A DNA stretch of 64,000 nucleotides. Source: Aureispira anguillae. Lineage in GTDB: Bacteria > Bacteroidota > Bacteroidia > Chitinophagales > Saprospiraceae. The translations under genes and the position numbers were made by a program. The notes under the pieces were generated by a model. That model saw nothing but the letters and a program-made list of their open reading frames with translations, made no database searches and was not told the DNA's origin. Location of the stretch: NCBI RefSeq assembly GCF_026000115.1, contig NZ_AP026867.1:5010001-5074000 (forward strand). Direction: 5' to 3'. This document shows, one piece after another, positions 1 through 8,590 of this stretch (positions are counted from its first letter, which is position 1; each line of letters opens with the position of its first letter).

Positions 1-17
1 CTTAGTAGATGATTGAA

Positions 18-626
18 TTAAACGATGCGTTTCCCTTTAATATAAGCTCGTACCCAATAGTTGATCCCCATAGATGTTTCTACAATTCCTCGACTACTAG
101 AAGCATGAATAAATCGAATAGCAGCAGGGTTACTTACATCGGTTACAATGCCTACATGGTTAATTCGACCAGGGGTTCCTGTTGCAAAAAACACCAAATC
201 TCCAGGTTGTAAATTTGATTTATCAACAGCCTGCCCAATCATAGCCTGATCTCTAGAAACTCTAGGAAGTTGCAGCCCTATTGCTCTAAAACTAGTTTGT
301 GTAAAACCAGAGCAATCCATCCCACTATGCGAAACGCCGCCAGTACGATAAGGCACACCATAATAAGATCGAGCTGTTTTGAGCAAGGCATCTATTTTTA
401 GTCTTCTCGCATTAACGGCACTACCACTATTATTGCCTGATCCTCCTACAACTGCCGTGGTATCTCCCACTACAGGGTTGGTTGTTGTCCTATTGCCACT
501 AGAACGTTTCTTTGACAACTCCTCTAAAAAGACCGCAAACTCTTTTCCGTAACGTCTAAGGTCTACAACAGCACTTGTTTTTTTTCCTTGATTATCATAA
601 ATAAATTGTATACCTCTTAATCGCAT
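18..626 (-). CDS. NlpC/P60 (C40) peptidase-domain protein with antitoxin-like N-terminus
   Basis: A 202-residue protein whose residues 75-202 form an NlpC/P60 cysteine peptidase domain. The catalytic Cys105 lies in a DCSGF motif, with His157 (NHVG) and His174 (FIHA) completing the usual Cys-His-His set. Family members cut D-Glu to diamino-acid bonds in peptidoglycan stem peptides. The first ~40 residues (motif YDNQGKKTSAVVDL) resemble the short strand-helix module of Phd/RelB-like or DUF2281-like antitoxin proteins; this is inferred from pattern only. A low-complexity Gly/Ser/Thr/Asn linker (residues 42-72) joins the two. There is no signal peptide or lipobox, which is unusual for a wall hydrolase, so it may act inside the cell or leave by another route. 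The ATG at 624-626 is the only sensible start. The catalytic domain is certain; the biological role is not. Confidence 0.85.
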   Translation of the reverse strand: MRLRGIQFIYDNQGKKTSAVVDLRRYGKEFAVFLEELSKKRSSGNRTTTNPVVGDTTAVVGGSGNNSGSAVNARRLKIDALLKTARSYYGVPYRTGGVSHSGMDCSGFTQTSFRAIGLQLPRVSRDQAMIGQAVDKSNLQPGDLVFFATGTPGRINHVGIVTDVSNPAAIRFIHASSSRGIVETSMGINYWVRAYIKGKRIV

Positions 627-1244
627 GGTATTTATTTTTTAATTAGAAAATTTTCCTTTGATACGCATTCAAAGCTAATCAACACTTCTCTCTATTTTCT
701 TTGTCCAATACCATCCTATCCATTTTAATTTATGGAGATGATAACAAAGAACAATTGCACCAAAATTCATTGGGGGTTGTCAAAAGAAGCCTGTTTTTTT
801 AGCCCTAATTGTTTTTAAATGTACTTGCTTTTTAATGAAAAAAAAAATTTTCTCCCTTCCTTCATTAAGAAGTTTATTATTTTTTCCTTTTAATAGACTT
901 ATTCTATGATTCTCTTTTCAAACGCTAGAGCGGAGAATACTTTAGATTATTATCTAACAATAAATATTAGAAAAAGTGTACCTTAGATTTCACTTCACAC
1001 TAAAAACATTGTTGGCAGTATTAGATCTATGTTTTATTCGTAAGTGATTTATTAAAGGCTACACACGCTAAAACAACTCTAAATAAGCAATTTAAACAGC
1101 GATAAATTGGAGCTAAAAAAGAAGAGTTGTTACAATTCTAAAGCGGTATCGTAGTATATGCTACAAGTTTAATAGTTGATCATTTTCTGTTATGAATAGT
1201 TTTTGGAACCATTCATAAGTCACCACTCATAATTTATAAGTATT
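627..1244. other. intergenic region, no gene seen
   Basis: AT-rich stretch between the divergent NlpC/P60 and YicC genes. No open reading frame with coding character, no tRNA-like fold and no strong hairpin was found. It must hold the promoters of both genes, but no clear TAnnTTTG box stands out. Confidence 0.5.
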
Positions 1245-2117
1245 ATGTTGTATTCCATGACGGGTTTTGGACGTGCTGAAAAAACCACACCTTCTCAACG
1301 CATAGTTGTTGAAATAAAGAGCATTAATAGTAAAAGTTTTGATTTGCGTACAAGAATATCTAGTCAGTATCAAAGCAAAGAAATTGAACTAAGAAAGTTA
1401 ATCAATAGCAACTTGATACGGGGTAAAGTAGACCTTACGTTAACCGTTGAAAACACCCTAGAAAATGACCATGCCATCAACAAACAAGCCTTTGATAATT
1501 ATTACGAAGATCTAATGAAAATTGCCAATAAGCACAACATCAGCAATGGCGATTTGCTCTATACCGTTACTCGCCTGCCTGGTGTAATCGTTCAAAACAA
1601 CGATGCTGTTGACGAAAATGCTTGGGAAGTTATTCTAGAAGTCATTGAAGAAGCATTAGCCGCTCTTAATCATTATAGAGCAGATGAAGGCAGTGCAACC
1701 TTTGACGATATTCTGTCCCATATTAGGCAAATAGAAACCTTGTTAACCAAAGTAGATCCAGCAGAAGAAGAGCGAATTGAAAAAATTAAGACACGTCTTC
1801 TTTCTAGTTTGGAACAATTACAGGTAAAAGGTAGAGTGGATGAAAATCGCTTAGAGCAAGAGATGATTTATTATCTTGATAAATTTGATTTGAACGAAGA
1901 GAAAGTTCGCCTTCAGCAACATTGCTCCTATTTTGTAGATGAACTCGAAAAGAAAACGCCATCCAAAGGCAAAAAGCTCAATTTTATTCTACAAGAAATT
2001 GGTCGAGAAATTAATACCCTAGGATCTAAAGCTAATTCAGCAGTCATACAACGTTTGGTCATCCAAATGAAAAATGAAGCAGATAAAATCAAAGAGCAAT
2101 TGTCAAATATTTTGTAA
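1245..2117 (+). CDS. yicC: YicC/YloC family endoribonuclease
   Basis: A 290-residue cytoplasmic protein with the hallmark N-terminus MLYSMTGFGRA of the YicC/YloC family and the C-terminal DUF1732 block, including LNFILQEIGREINTLGSK near residues 245-262. Members are metal-dependent endoribonucleases that affect RNA turnover and stationary-phase physiology. Length and domain order match the family (about 290 residues). The ATG at 1245 is preferred over the internal Met5 because family members usually begin M-x-x-SMTGFG. The gene stands alone, followed 121 bp later by an ion channel gene with no obvious terminator between them. Confidence 0.92.
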   Translation: MLYSMTGFGRAEKTTPSQRIVVEIKSINSKSFDLRTRISSQYQSKEIELRKLINSNLIRGKVDLTLTVENTLENDHAINKQAFDNYYEDLMKIANKHNISNGDLLYTVTRLPGVIVQNNDAVDENAWEVILEVIEEALAALNHYRADEGSATFDDILSHIRQIETLLTKVDPAEEERIEKIKTRLLSSLEQLQVKGRVDENRLEQEMIYYLDKFDLNEEKVRLQQHCSYFVDELEKKTPSKGKKLNFILQEIGREINTLGSKANSAVIQRLVIQMKNEADKIKEQLSNIL

Positions 2118-2238
2118 AAACAAAGCTCAGTCTACCTAACATCTTTTGAAATTAAGTTAACTTATGATCTAGAACTATGATCAATCACTCAGAGGTTCTC
2201 TAAATTCGTCCAACCAACTTAATACATTCGATTAGGAA

Positions 2239-3063
2239 ATGAAAAAAAACTTTGCCCCTTGGCGCCATCGCTTGCATGAAATCATATTTGAAGCCGATAC
2301 CAAGCTCGGAAAACTATTTGATGTTACCCTACTAATTTTAATCATCATTAGTATTGTGTTGGTTATGCTACAAAGTGTTGCTGACATCAATCAAATATAT
2401 GGATCTTGGTTTGAGATCGCAGAATGGATCATTACGGTTTATTTTACGATCGAATACATTTTGCGATTAAGCTGTGTTTATCGCCCTAGTAAATATGCGT
2501 TCAGTTTTTTTGGCATTATTGACCTGCTCTCTATCCTTCCTAGTTATTTGGAGCTGATCTTTGGTATGACCAGTTATTTTGCAGCAGTGCGTGCGATGCG
2601 ACTCATTCGTGTGTTTAGAATTTTTAAGCTAGCCAAGTTTTTGGACGAAAGCAATAGCCTAATGGCAGCCCTGCGAGCAAGTCAAGCCAAAATTACAGTC
2701 TTCTTGACCTTTATTCTAATGATGGTTGTTGTGATTGGTTCTGTCATGTATTTTGTAGAAGGTGGGCAAGACTCTGGTTTTACAAGCATTCCCCGTAGTA
2801 TTTATTGGGCAATTGTTACTCTTACAACTGTAGGTTATGGCGATATTGCTCCCACTACATCTGTGGGGCAGCTTCTCGCAGCAATTGTTATGATTATGGG
2901 GTATGGTGTATTGGCCGTGCCTACTGGTATTGTTTCTGCCGAACTCGTTAATACAGATTCTAATAGCAACCACACCCCTTCTACTCAGGTTTGCAAGGAG
3001 TGTTTAAGTGAGGGACATGATGCTGATGCTCTATTTTGTAAATACTGTGGTGAAAATCTATAA
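2239..3063 (+). CDS. voltage-gated potassium channel with C-terminal zinc ribbon
   Basis: A 274-residue inner-membrane protein with six predicted membrane helices. An arginine-rich S4 segment is visible around residues 118-134 (RAMRLIRVFRIFK). The pore loop carries the potassium selectivity filter TVGYGD at residues 197-202, followed by the last helix at about 212-232. The cytosolic C-terminus ends in a small four-cysteine zinc ribbon (Cys252, Cys255, Cys267, Cys270; CxxC-x11-CxxC). The core is a typical bacterial Kv (VIC superfamily) channel conducting K+. The zinc ribbon is an unusual appendage and could act as a ligand or redox sensor, which is inference. The ATG at 2239 is preceded by a purine-rich AGGAA. 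Confidence 0.92.
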   Translation: MKKNFAPWRHRLHEIIFEADTKLGKLFDVTLLILIIISIVLVMLQSVADINQIYGSWFEIAEWIITVYFTIEYILRLSCVYRPSKYAFSFFGIIDLLSILPSYLELIFGMTSYFAAVRAMRLIRVFRIFKLAKFLDESNSLMAALRASQAKITVFLTFILMMVVVIGSVMYFVEGGQDSGFTSIPRSIYWAIVTLTTVGYGDIAPTTSVGQLLAAIVMIMGYGVLAVPTGIVSAELVNTDSNSNHTPSTQVCKECLSEGHDADALFCKYCGENL

Positions 3064-3303
3064 TCAGTTGATTCCTTCACAAAAAAAATAATACTAGGCT
3101 TTGTTTTTATCCCCACTTGCAAAAGCAAAGATTATTTTGTCCTATACATTGTAAATTAATTTAAATGAAAAACAATTTGCCATTCATAATTTAAATTCAT
3201 AATTATTTACTACTTTTCTAATCCATTTCAAAATGATAAAAAAAAAGACTAACTTTAAAGGTCATCACCTTATCATTGAGACACCTTTTGGACAAAAACA
3301 CCT

Positions 3304-6300
3304 ATGCAAGATCAATTCAATCTCAATACGCAAATTGCAAAAACATTAGAAAGAGAACAGTTAAAAGAAGTTTGGCTGGAATTTATGCAACAACTTTCTG
3401 GCGATGTTTGGACAGATTATAATGCACACGACCCTGGTATAACCATCATGGAACAACTCTGTGATACCATGTCAAAAATCAATAAACGTGCAACCACCCC
3501 TATCCAGAACTTACTCAATTCTCAATCCCGCAAAAAACGGGAAGAAATTAATAACGCATTTTATGATGCCGTAGAAATTCTCCCTAGTAATCCCGTCACA
3601 CAAGACGATTATAGAATTTTGATTATTGATAGAATTCAATACGTCAAAAATGCTTGGGTAGATCCCGTTCGGGACAACATGCAAGGAATTCGAGGACTCT
3701 ATCGAATTTTGTTACAAATTGATGAAACGGCACGTACAGAAGATGGCATAAGACGGATTAAAAAAGAGGTTTTTGCCTTGTTTAACCAGCACAGAAACTT
3801 ATGTGAAGACATTGAGTCGATCCAAGTGTTGGAGGTTGATAAAATCGAAATATTTGCAGACATTGACATTCATTCTGAAGCCATTGCAGAAGAAGTTTTG
3901 GCAGAAATTCTTTTTCATTTAGAAGAACATCTCAACCCTTCTATCCAATTCCATACCTTAGAGGACTTATTGGAAAAAGGCTACAGTGTCGATGAAGCTT
4001 TTGATGGACCTCCTCCTGTTCATGGTCTGATTTTGAAATCAGACTTAAGAAGCATGACACAAGAAGTCTATGTTTCTAAACTAATAGAAATTGTACAAGG
4101 GGTTGAAGGAGTTCGTAGAATTACCTATTTTCGAGTAGACAAAAATGGCATTCCTGTAGATAGTGACATCATTCCTATCCGCCAAAACACCTACCCAGTT
4201 CTGGACATGGATACCATTGATGAGCGTTTTGCTGATAATGCAGATTATCCTTTGCAGTTTTTTAGAGGGGCATTAAACTATGAACTAGATTTAAACACTG
4301 CTAATCAGTTATTATATTCTTTGTATGCCCGATACAAAAAGGGGTATCAAATGAAGATGCTCTATCACGAAAAAGATTTTCCTTCAACAATTAGCTTAAA
4401 GGAAGTAGAGCGTTATGACTCTTTACAAAACTCCCTTCCTGTAACATATGGTGTAAATGAGTTAGGCTTGCCTGATTATGCTCAAGCCACTAGGGAGCGA
4501 ATTGCGATGGTCAAGCAATTACGAGGTTATTTATTGTTTTTTGAACAAACACTAAGCAATTATTTATCCCAGTTGGCCAATGTTCGAAAGCTGTTTTCCA
4601 TTGACAAAGACATCAACAAAACCTATTATAGTAATACCCCTGATACCATACCTGGTATTTATGATTTAATCTCTAATCCTACAGTAGAACATGTCAGCAG
4701 TCAAAACAAGGACTTTTCGCTAGCAGAGGCTAGAGCAAAGGCTTTGGAATTGTTCAATGAAAAAGTAGCGCAAGTAACCAAAAAGTTTGATCCTTATGTA
4801 GATAGACGCAATCGGTTCTTAGATCATTTGTTGGGGCGTTTTGGGGAGCAATTTAGTACTGACTTTTTACTTAAGGTATCCAATTATGTTGGGGTTGGAC
4901 ATGATGATGATGAATCCAATCCAGAAATTGAATTAATCAATGCCAAGATTGAGTTTCTTCAGAATTATATTAATATCAGTAAGAACAGAGGCAAAGGCTT
5001 TGATTATTTGGGCGAAACACTTGACGATTGGAATGTTTCGGGACTAGAAAAACGAGCAAGTCTTTTATTAAATATAAAATCTTCTGGCAATAAGTCTGTC
5101 TTAGATGCTTTTAATGGCAAAGACGATGATAACGATGCTTTTGATGCCTTGGAAACAGTCTTAGATTTTGTACCAAAAGATACCAAAGAGGGCTTTATCC
5201 GATTGGACTCCCTGTATGAGATTCACAATACGTTTGGCATTGATGAGGAAGAACTTGATGACGACCTAAAAGATGAATTGGATCGTTTGCGCACTTCGCT
5301 AAAAGAAGACGAAGAGACACAGGATTCTGAAGAGGAGAAAGATGCCAACCAAGATCCTGTAGATAAGGATCAAAAAGAAGATAGTGAAGATACTATAGAC
5401 TATACCAAACGCTTTGTCTTCCGTGCGGATTCTCGCAACGAGTTGATTAAAAATTTAATGGCACATGGTATCTTAAGTCACAATTATATTGTTCTTCCAA
5501 CCAAAGATAAACAATCCTTTAGCATTTATTATAAAGGCAAGCGCAAACTAGGAGTATTCAAAATTCGAGAAGTTTCTACTCGATTAGCTGCTCGTAAGGA
5601 GATTGAAAAACTCATTAAATATCTGCATAAACTCAATAAGTATTCTGAGGGTATGCATGTTGTAGAGCATATCTTACTCCGCCCCCAAGCGCAAGACCAA
5701 CATGGGTTTGTCTTAACAGATGACCAAGACGTTATTATTTTAGAGAGTTATGAGTTTGGAGACATTGAACAACAACGTGCTTATAGCGATGAGCTTATTA
5801 GTGTAGGAATCTATCCCGAAAACTATAGCCTTCGTCAAGATGATCAAAACAATTATGTCATTGCGTTGGCAGATAACTACGATGTATTCATAGCGAAACA
5901 CCCTGTTGTTTTTAAGAGTAAAACGGATGCTCAAGATAAGATTTTAGATATTATTGATTATATCCGAAGTTTTAAGAAAAGTGATGTTCCGATCTATGAT
6001 AACATCAAATTTACCACCAAACAACGCAAAGGGAATACAACGCATTCTGAAAAAGATTTTTATTCCTTAACGCTTAGTGTTGTTTTACCGACTTGGCCTA
6101 GTAGGTTCCAAAATTCTGATTTTAGAGATTTACTACGCAATATCATTGTACTCAATGCGCCTGTTTATGTTCACATTGATTTTCTTTGGCTCGATAGTGA
6201 AGCCATGCACTCTTTTGAAGAGGTATACTTTGATTGGTTGCAAGAACGAATTGCCCATCATCCTCGTCAACCTGAATTGGATGAAAAAGCACAACGAGTA

Positions 6301-6327
6301 ATGGATTTATTAATGCACAACCATTAG
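3304..6327 (+). CDS. contractile-injection-system baseplate-like protein (Afp11/Afp12 type)
   Basis: A 1007-residue soluble protein. Its N-terminus carries the signature WTDYNAHDPGITIMEQLCD (residues 37-55) seen in gpJ/gp6-like baseplate wedge proteins of phage-tail-like particles. Further family-like signs are a motif near residue 400 (MVKQLRGYLLFFEQTLSNYL), HVVEHILLRP near 785, and a C-terminal VVLPTWPSRF...NAPVYVHIDFLWLD...M-FEEVYFDWL block (about 925-985). A very acidic low-complexity insert lies around residues 648-700. No signal peptide. No sheath, tube, spike or AAA+ genes lie nearby, so it is an orphan, either serving a machine encoded elsewhere or recruited for another role. Similarity was judged from memory of motifs; precise family membership (Afp11 versus Afp12) is uncertain. 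Confidence 0.72.
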   Translation: MQDQFNLNTQIAKTLEREQLKEVWLEFMQQLSGDVWTDYNAHDPGITIMEQLCDTMSKINKRATTPIQNLLNSQSRKKREEINNAFYDAVEILPSNPVTQDDYRILIIDRIQYVKNAWVDPVRDNMQGIRGLYRILLQIDETARTEDGIRRIKKEVFALFNQHRNLCEDIESIQVLEVDKIEIFADIDIHSEAIAEEVLAEILFHLEEHLNPSIQFHTLEDLLEKGYSVDEAFDGPPPVHGLILKSDLRSMTQEVYVSKLIEIVQGVEGVRRITYFRVDKNGIPVDSDIIPIRQNTYPVLDMDTIDERFADNADYPLQFFRGALNYELDLNTANQLLYSLYARYKKGYQMKMLYHEKDFPSTISLKEVERYDSLQNSLPVTYGVNELGLPDYAQATRERIAMVKQLRGYLLFFEQTLSNYLSQLANVRKLFSIDKDINKTYYSNTPDTIPGIYDLISNPTVEHVSSQNKDFSLAEARAKALELFNEKVAQVTKKFDPYVDRRNRFLDHLLGRFGEQFSTDFLLKVSNYVGVGHDDDESNPEIELINAKIEFLQNYINISKNRGKGFDYLGETLDDWNVSGLEKRASLLLNIKSSGNKSVLDAFNGKDDDNDAFDALETVLDFVPKDTKEGFIRLDSLYEIHNTFGIDEEELDDDLKDELDRLRTSLKEDEETQDSEEEKDANQDPVDKDQKEDSEDTIDYTKRFVFRADSRNELIKNLMAHGILSHNYIVLPTKDKQSFSIYYKGKRKLGVFKIREVSTRLAARKEIEKLIKYLHKLNKYSEGMHVVEHILLRPQAQDQHGFVLTDDQDVIILESYEFGDIEQQRAYSDELISVGIYPENYSLRQDDQNNYVIALADNYDVFIAKHPVVFKSKTDAQDKILDIIDYIRSFKKSDVPIYDNIKFTTKQRKGNTTHSEKDFYSLTLSVVLPTWPSRFQNSDFRDLLRNIIVLNAPVYVHIDFLWLDSEAMHSFEEVYFDWLQERIAHHPRQPELDEKAQRVMDLLMHNH

Positions 6328-6740
6328 ACCAGCGTATAAAATTCACAATACGTACCAAACTCACTATAAACTATTTAGCAACTTTCATTGAACCATAAGG
6401 TTACTTTATAGGTTTTTGTTGCGTTATCATCTTTTGCATTTTTTATGTATAGGTAAAAGATCTAATTAATATTTAGTGTTAAATACAATAGTATTAGGCG
6501 ATTTTTTTTAAATTAACATCTAGGATGCCTGATATTCATCCAATAGACGTTAATTTATTTTATCATTACTTTGTTAAAAAGTCACATTACATTAATTATC
6601 AGTGACATAAACCTCAATAATTTAAGGTACTAAAAAACTGATAGCCTAGTTTTGTTAGCGCATTCAATAATCAACTGCGCAGCACTCGTGGAATAATGTA
6701 GTGCAAGATTATTTTTTATAACACCTGTATTAAAATAACT
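6328..6740. other. intergenic region upstream of ferritin, no gene seen
   Basis: AT-rich non-coding stretch of 413 bp. No ORF, RNA gene or strong hairpin was recognised. It presumably holds the ferritin promoter. No Fur box could be identified with confidence. Confidence 0.4.
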
Positions 6741-7277
6741 ATGTTAAGCGAAAAAACACTCGAAGCATTAAATAAGCAAATTGCACTAGAAGGAAATGCT
6801 TCTGCATCTTATCTTGCGATGGCATCTTGGTGCGAGCGAGAAGGACTAAATGGCTGTGCTACTTTCTTTTACGATCAATCTGCTGAGGAGAGAATGCACA
6901 TGATGAAAATTATTCATTATATCAATGAGATGGATGGTCATGCCATCATTTCTGCACAAGACCAGCCCAAAGGCGAGTATGATTCTGTTCAAGAATTATT
7001 TAAGGCGGTCTATGCACAAGAAAAAGCAGTTACTAGCGCTATCTATAAATTGTTGTCAATTAGTGATGAAGAGAACGACCACTCTACAACCCTCTTTTTG
7101 CAGTGGTATGTAGCAGAACAACGTGAAGAAGAAGCGCAAATCCGTACCATTCTTGACAAAATCAAACTAATTGGTACAGGAGGGCAAAGCTTGTATTTTA
7201 TCGACCAAGAAGTTGATAAAATCAACCAACAACGTGGACAAGAAGAGGCTGCGGCTGGCGAAGAAGGGCTTATTTAG
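6741..7277 (+). CDS. ftnA: non-heme ferritin (FtnA-type)
   Basis: A 178-residue cytoplasmic iron-storage protein. The ferroxidase-centre ligands of bacterial FtnA fall at the canonical positions: Glu17, Glu50, His53, Glu94 and Gln127, with Glu49, Glu126 and Glu130 as additional iron-site residues. The four-helix bundle is followed by the usual short fifth helix (GQSLYFIDQEVDKI) and an acidic Glu/Gly/Ala tail. It oxidises Fe2+ and stores ferric mineral in a 24-mer shell. The gene is monocistronic and followed by a long perfect hairpin at 7306-7350. Confidence 0.95.
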   Translation: MLSEKTLEALNKQIALEGNASASYLAMASWCEREGLNGCATFFYDQSAEERMHMMKIIHYINEMDGHAIISAQDQPKGEYDSVQELFKAVYAQEKAVTSAIYKLLSISDEENDHSTTLFLQWYVAEQREEEAQIRTILDKIKLIGTGGQSLYFIDQEVDKINQQRGQEEAAAGEEGLI

Positions 7278-7305
7278 GCTAAGAAGAACCAACTAAAAAC
7301 AACTG

Positions 7306-7350
7306 GCTTGTAGAACAAAATTACATCCATACTATTTTGTTCTACAAGCC
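7306..7350. terminator. 15-bp perfect hairpin downstream of ferritin
   Basis: The arms 7306-7320 and 7336-7350 (GGCTTGTAGAACAAA and its complement) pair perfectly around a 15-nt loop. There is no U-tract right after it, so it may be an mRNA-stabilising 3' structure or a weak terminator. Confidence 0.55.
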
Positions 7351-7531
7351 TATAGTCAAACGATTTGTTTTAGGTTTTTGGTTTTAAAATTCTACTTTTT
7401 CTTATTTTTTTATTAATTTGTGGGCTTTTTTGACACATTTTGTGTCTGAGGTACGTATACCTAACCGTATTCTACCATAAAATCTGCTTAGAAACTACAA
7501 ATACTCAATAATTTAACAACTCGTATTAATC

Positions 7532-7900
7532 ATGTCAGAATTAAAACTAAAAGGTAAGATCATTGCGATCATGGACAAGCAGCAAGTAACAGATACTTTT
7601 GCTAAACGTGAATTCGTCATTGAAACAGATGAACAATATCCACAAATGGTAAAATTTGAACTAACTCAAGCCAAGTGTGATGATATTGATAGCCATAAAA
7701 TAGGTGAAGAAATCAATGTTCACTTTAATGTACGTGGTCGTAAATGGACAAATAAGCAAGGTGAAGATGTTTATTTTGTATCGCTAAATGCTTGGCGTTT
7801 AGAAAAAGAGGCAGCTGCTCCAGTTAGTTCTGATGCTCCTTTTCCTTCGGCTGATGCAGAACCACCAGCTGATTCTTTTGCTGATGATTTACCTTTTTAA
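7532..7900 (+). CDS. DUF3127 family protein (OB-fold-like)
   Basis: A 122-residue cytoplasmic protein matching the Bacteroidota DUF3127 family: a compact beta-rich domain (residues 1-95, with KGKIIAIMDKQQVTDTFAKR and NVRGRKWTNKQGED blocks) followed by an acidic, proline/alanine-rich tail ending DDLPF. That tail resembles the acidic C-terminal tips of single-stranded-DNA-binding proteins, and the family has been likened to OB-fold nucleic-acid binders. The function is not established. A UUCG-capped terminator follows 30 bp after the stop, so the gene is transcribed alone. Confidence 0.85.
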   Translation: MSELKLKGKIIAIMDKQQVTDTFAKREFVIETDEQYPQMVKFELTQAKCDDIDSHKIGEEINVHFNVRGRKWTNKQGEDVYFVSLNAWRLEKEAAAPVSSDAPFPSADAEPPADSFADDLPF

Positions 7901-7930
7901 TCTACATTTAAATAAAAATGTTCCTAATAT

Positions 7931-7950
7931 AAGCCCTTCGGGGCTTTTTT
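7931..7950 (+). terminator. rho-independent terminator with UUCG tetraloop
   Basis: The stem AAGCCC-TTCG-GGGCTT is followed by a T-run. A stable UUCG tetraloop and the position 30 bp after the DUF3127 stop codon support a genuine terminator. Confidence 0.9.
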
Positions 7951-7979
7951 AGTTTTTTCCTTTTATAAAATCATAGCTT

Positions 7980-8549
7980 ATGTCATTTCATCTTCCTTTG
8001 CTGGTTCTTTTATTGTTGCTTACTTCTGCTTGTACCAACAACAATAATACTTCCTCTCCTATCGCTAACGAGCCAATAGATAACCGTCCAACAGCAACTA
8101 CTACTCCTGCCCAAAAGACACCTCCCAAAGCTACCTACGCTAAACTAAATGCCTCTACTTATGCGGGCAAAGTTTCAGCCTATCAAGAGAAAACATTTTT
8201 AGAATTCATCAGTATCAAACAAGCAGCTTATAATAAAGCCGAAGCAGGGCAAGGTAACCGCATAGATACGCTCTATAAAGTATCTTATCTTCCATTCAAA
8301 GATCAAGAATTATATCTTTATCAAACCGTGTTAGATCACGCTAGAGGCGGCTCTAAACAATGGTGTTTGACCATTATAAAAAATGGAGAATATCTAATTG
8401 ATGAACATATCATTACCACCGCAAGCTTTGATAAAATGGAATTTCATAAAATGGAAATCGGAGATACTGCCTTAGAATTTACGGCAATTGATAGCGATGA
8501 GGTCGAAAAAACATTCTCGATTCCTTATGATGGAAAAGCAATTCAATAA
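7980..8549 (+). CDS. hypothetical lipoprotein
   Basis: A 189-residue protein with a clear lipoprotein signal peptide (hydrophobic run LLVLLLLLTSAC, lipidated Cys18), then a Asn/Thr/Pro-rich linker to about residue 50 and a globular domain of some 135 residues. The domain looks beta-rich. I do not recognise a family. It starts 30 bp after a terminator and converges with the WG-repeat gene 41 bp away without a clear hairpin between. It probably resides on the inner or outer membrane facing the periplasm. Confidence 0.75.
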   Translation: MSFHLPLLVLLLLLTSACTNNNNTSSPIANEPIDNRPTATTTPAQKTPPKATYAKLNASTYAGKVSAYQEKTFLEFISIKQAAYNKAEAGQGNRIDTLYKVSYLPFKDQELYLYQTVLDHARGGSKQWCLTIIKNGEYLIDEHIITTASFDKMEFHKMEIGDTALEFTAIDSDEVEKTFSIPYDGKAIQ

Positions 8550-8590
8550 AGAGTTGCCGATATACGATTACTCAATCAACGAGAATAATG

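Noticed and set aside
3233-3349. 38-codon ORF overlapping the start of the baseplate-like gene
   Set aside because: It starts MIKKKTNFKGHH and overlaps the long gene by about 45 bp in another frame. It is possible as a coupled leader, but nothing beyond its ATG supports it.
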